Assembly (NCBI GenBank): GCA_963789565.1
Contig: CAWBKX010000002.1
Coordinates: forward strand, 2,728,001 to 2,792,000
DNA length: 64,000 bases
Direction of reading: 5' to 3'
Source: CALAGB01 sp963789565
Lineage (GTDB): Bacteria; Chloroflexota; Chloroflexia; Thermomicrobiales; Thermomicrobiaceae
The translations under genes were made by a program, and so were the position numbers. The notes under the pieces were generated by a model. The model made no database searches. It saw nothing but the letters and a program-made list of their open reading frames with translations, and was not told where the DNA came from. Positions 62,202 to 64,000 of this stretch are shown piece by piece (position 1 is the first letter of the stretch; each line of letters starts with the position of its first letter).

Positions 62202-62810
62202 ATGGTCAGCATCTTCTCGCGCGGTTTTCGCGGCAAGCGGCAGTCGCCGGACGTCTCGCGCCGCCTCCCGCCAGGACAATATCTGACCGAGCGTTTCCCA
62301 GTTCTCTCCGCTGGACCGACGCCACACACATCGCTCAAGGTGTGGGATTTCTCGGTCGTCGCTCCCAATGGCAACTCGAAGCGATGGGATTGGGAGGAGT
62401 TTCGCGCGCTTCCACGCGAGACGATTACCACCGACATCCATTGCGTGACGCGCTGGTCGAAGTTCGATACCGTCTGGGAGGGCGTCTCACTCGACACACT
62501 CCTCGAGGAGTTCGAAGGCGTCGGCACGCACATCATGGCCTTCTGCGACGGTGGCTACACGACCAATCTGCCGCTCGAGGACGTCACGGGTGGCAAGGCG
62601 TGGATCACCGACACCTACGACAACGAGCCACTCGACCCGGAGCATGGCGGTCCGGCTCGTCTGTTTGTGCCGCACCTCTACTTCTGGAAGAGCGCCAAGT
62701 GGGTACGCGGTATCCGGCTGATGAACCATGATGAGGGCGGATTCTGGGAGAATTACGGTTATCACATGTATGGAGACCCATGGAAAGAGCAGCGGTTTCG
62801 CGGCGACTGA
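62202..62810 (+). CDS. Molybdopterin-binding oxidoreductase, sulfite oxidase fold
   Basis: A 202-residue protein with the oxidoreductase molybdopterin-binding domain (PF00174): PPGQYLTERFPVLSAGPTPH, WDFSVV, TDIHCVTRWSKFDT with Cys81 as the Mo ligand, and AFCDGGYTTNLPLED. It has no Tat signal, so it works in the cytoplasm, unlike MsrP. AAAGGAAC lies six bases before ATG 62202; the frame from 62142 adds 20 residues without a site. The next gene, a flavin reductase, overlaps it by 31 bp, so the two form a two-part electron chain. Confidence 0.87.
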   Translation: MVSIFSRGFRGKRQSPDVSRRLPPGQYLTERFPVLSAGPTPHTSLKVWDFSVVAPNGNSKRWDWEEFRALPRETITTDIHCVTRWSKFDTVWEGVSLDTLLEEFEGVGTHIMAFCDGGYTTNLPLEDVTGGKAWITDTYDNEPLDPEHGGPARLFVPHLYFWKSAKWVRGIRLMNHDEGGFWENYGYHMYGDPWKEQRFRGD

Positions 62811-63532
62811 AATGGTGGACTGGCAAGGTCGTCGAGACTGTCCGTGAGACGCCGACTGCGTCCAGCCTGATCATCAATGTTCCAGGCTGGACTGGTCATC
62901 GTGCCGGACAGCATGTTGACGTTCGCTTGACGGCCGAAGATGGCTATCAAGCGGCGCGTAGCTATTCGATCGCGTCGGCTCCCGACGATCCTCACCTCAT
63001 GCTCACGATCGAGCGCCTGGAGGACGGCGAGATGTCGCCGTATCTGGTCGACGAGGTGCAGCCGGGCGATCCGCTCGAGTTTCTCGGACCGATCGGCGGC
63101 TTCTTCGTGTGGAATCCGGATATGGGCGGCCCGTTGCTGCTCATCGCTGGAGGCTCGGGCATCGCGCCGTTGATGTCGATGGCGCGCCATCGCCTGCGGG
63201 CCGCTCGAGATGTGCCCACGCGCATGCTCTATTCGGCGCGTTCGGATCAGGATCTCATCTACCGGAATGAGCTCGACGATGCGTCCGCCAACCATGTGGG
63301 GTTCGAGGTGAGCTACACGCTGACGCGGCGCCAACCACCTGCGTGGGAAGGGTTTGCGCGTCGCATCGATTTGGAGATGCTGCGGACCGTCGCCTGGGAG
63401 CCGGATAAACAGCCACTTGTGTACATCTGCGGTCCGACTCCCTTCGTCGAGGTCGCGTCTTCGTTGCTGCTTGACCTCGGCCATGATCCGCAACATATAC
63501 GCACGGAGCGTTTCGGCCCGACCGGAGCCTGA
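62780..63532 (+). CDS. Ferredoxin-NAD(P)H reductase-like flavoprotein, partner of the Mo protein
   Basis: A 250-residue FNR-fold protein: FAD motif ARSYSIASAP, NAD(P) motif LLIAGGSGIAPLMSMARH and the C-terminal YICGPTPFVEVASSLLLDLG. No iron-sulfur domain is attached. It overlaps the molybdopterin gene by 31 bases, and the pairing of a SUOX-fold protein with a reductase suggests it passes electrons between NAD(P)H and the Mo site. The start at 62780 is kept because the frame from the overlap is continuous and typical. Confidence 0.87.
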   Translation: MERAAVSRRLKWWTGKVVETVRETPTASSLIINVPGWTGHRAGQHVDVRLTAEDGYQAARSYSIASAPDDPHLMLTIERLEDGEMSPYLVDEVQPGDPLEFLGPIGGFFVWNPDMGGPLLLIAGGSGIAPLMSMARHRLRAARDVPTRMLYSARSDQDLIYRNELDDASANHVGFEVSYTLTRRQPPAWEGFARRIDLEMLRTVAWEPDKQPLVYICGPTPFVEVASSLLLDLGHDPQHIRTERFGPTGA

Positions 63533-63574
63533 CAGAGCTGCGCTCACCCATACACCAAGAAGGGAACTGCTACG

Positions 63575-64000
63575 TTGACGACGACACAAACCGCCGAATT
63601 GAAGCCGCGACTCAACTTCGGCAAGGTGGTGCCTGAGGCCTATCATGTGATGGGCGGCATGGAGCGCCTGGTCCATGAGAGCGGGCTCGAGCCCGAGCTT
63701 CTGGAACTAGTCAAGGTTCGGGCGTCGCAGATCAACGGCTGCGCCTACTGCATCGACATGCATTGGAAGGACGCGCGAGCCGGGGGTGAGACCGAACAGC
63801 GCCTCTACTCCCTCAACGCCTGGAGCGAAACGCCCTTCTATAGTGAACGTGAACGGGCGGCCCTCGCCTGGGCTGAATCGCTGACGCTGCTGAGCGAGAA
63901 CGACGTTCCTGATGAGCTCTATCAGGCGACACGAGACCAATTCACCGAGAAAGAGTTGGTCAACCTGACCATGGCGATCGTGGCGATCAACAGCTGGAAC
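63575..64000 (+). CDS. AhpD-like carboxymuconolactone decarboxylase family protein, cut by window edge
   Basis: 142 codons are visible from a TTG start at 63575 (AAGGGAAC lies about eight bases upstream). The AhpD motif GCAYCIDMH gives Cys56, Cys59 and His63, as in alkylhydroperoxidase-like proteins that use a CxxC pair in peroxide removal. It follows the reductase gene by 42 bp in the same direction and may share its transcript. The C-terminus runs off the window; only a few residues are probably missing. Confidence 0.87.
   Translation, partial: MTTTQTAELKPRLNFGKVVPEAYHVMGGMERLVHESGLEPELLELVKVRASQINGCAYCIDMHWKDARAGGETEQRLYSLNAWSETPFYSERERAALAWAESLTLLSENDVPDELYQATRDQFTEKELVNLTMAIVAINSWN

Noticed and set aside
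1..64000. tRNA or rRNA genes
   Set aside because: No T-loop GGTTCGAATCC-type sequence with matching arms and no rRNA text was recognised by eye; tRNAscan-SE would be decisive.

Overview
The window looks like a chromosomal piece of a high-GC bacterium, most probably Chloroflexota of the Thermomicrobia/Sphaerobacter type. That placement is inferred from gene content (two F420/LLM-type flavin oxidoreductases, a CtaG-type oxidase assembly protein, a MshC/CysRS-like ligase, GT87-like and GH39-like proteins, a CIRCE-controlled small heat-shock gene, many Gfo/Idh, HyuA/HyuB and amidase genes) and from strong GGAGG-type ribosome binding sites; no rRNA or tRNA gene is present to settle it.

Layout. 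0-12.7 kb: an M81 peptidase cut by the window edge, a cupredoxin lipoprotein, a frameshifted nagA, an acyl-CoA synthetase, a haem-binding protein, CtaG with a hidden 39-aa membrane peptide, a NicO metal exporter, a small orphan gene, an amidase with a GatC/AtzG-like partner, and an LLM oxidoreductase. 12.7-25.3 kb: two Hsp20 genes under two different operators, guaB, parA, a GT87-like membrane protein, a hotdog thioesterase, a sugar ABC operon (binding protein, two permeases, PfkB kinase) and an MscS channel. 25.4-32.5 kb: type II NADH dehydrogenase, an arginase-family protein, a peroxiredoxin whose catalytic residue is an in-frame UGA (predicted selenoprotein), a MshC/CysRS-like ligase, a secreted GH39-like enzyme and a second LLM oxidoreductase.

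32.8-42.3 kb is the accessory region: an IS1182-type transposase, a truncated integrase, an ABC-2 exporter pair, and an Rhs polymorphic-toxin locus. The Rhs protein is fused in frame to the N-terminus of an MFS transporter, is followed by a candidate immunity gene, then by a displaced second toxin cassette made from a duplicated ~500-bp core and a second candidate immunity gene. Palindromic repeats flank it.

42.3-64 kb: a Rieske operon with a small protein ending in Gly-Gly, an extradiol dioxygenase, a hyuA-acylase-hyuB operon, a zinc metallopeptidase, a sugar/sugar-acid catabolic cluster (two Gfo/Idh dehydrogenases, SMP-30 lactonase, SelA-like PLP enzyme), a collagen-like surface protein, an AI-2E family permease, and a molybdopterin oxidoreductase with its flavin reductase, followed by an AhpD-like protein cut by the right edge.

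The best candidate for something new is the UGA-containing peroxiredoxin; next are the MFS-Rhs chimera with its tandem toxin cassettes and the Gly-Gly-ending small protein encoded with the Rieske protein.
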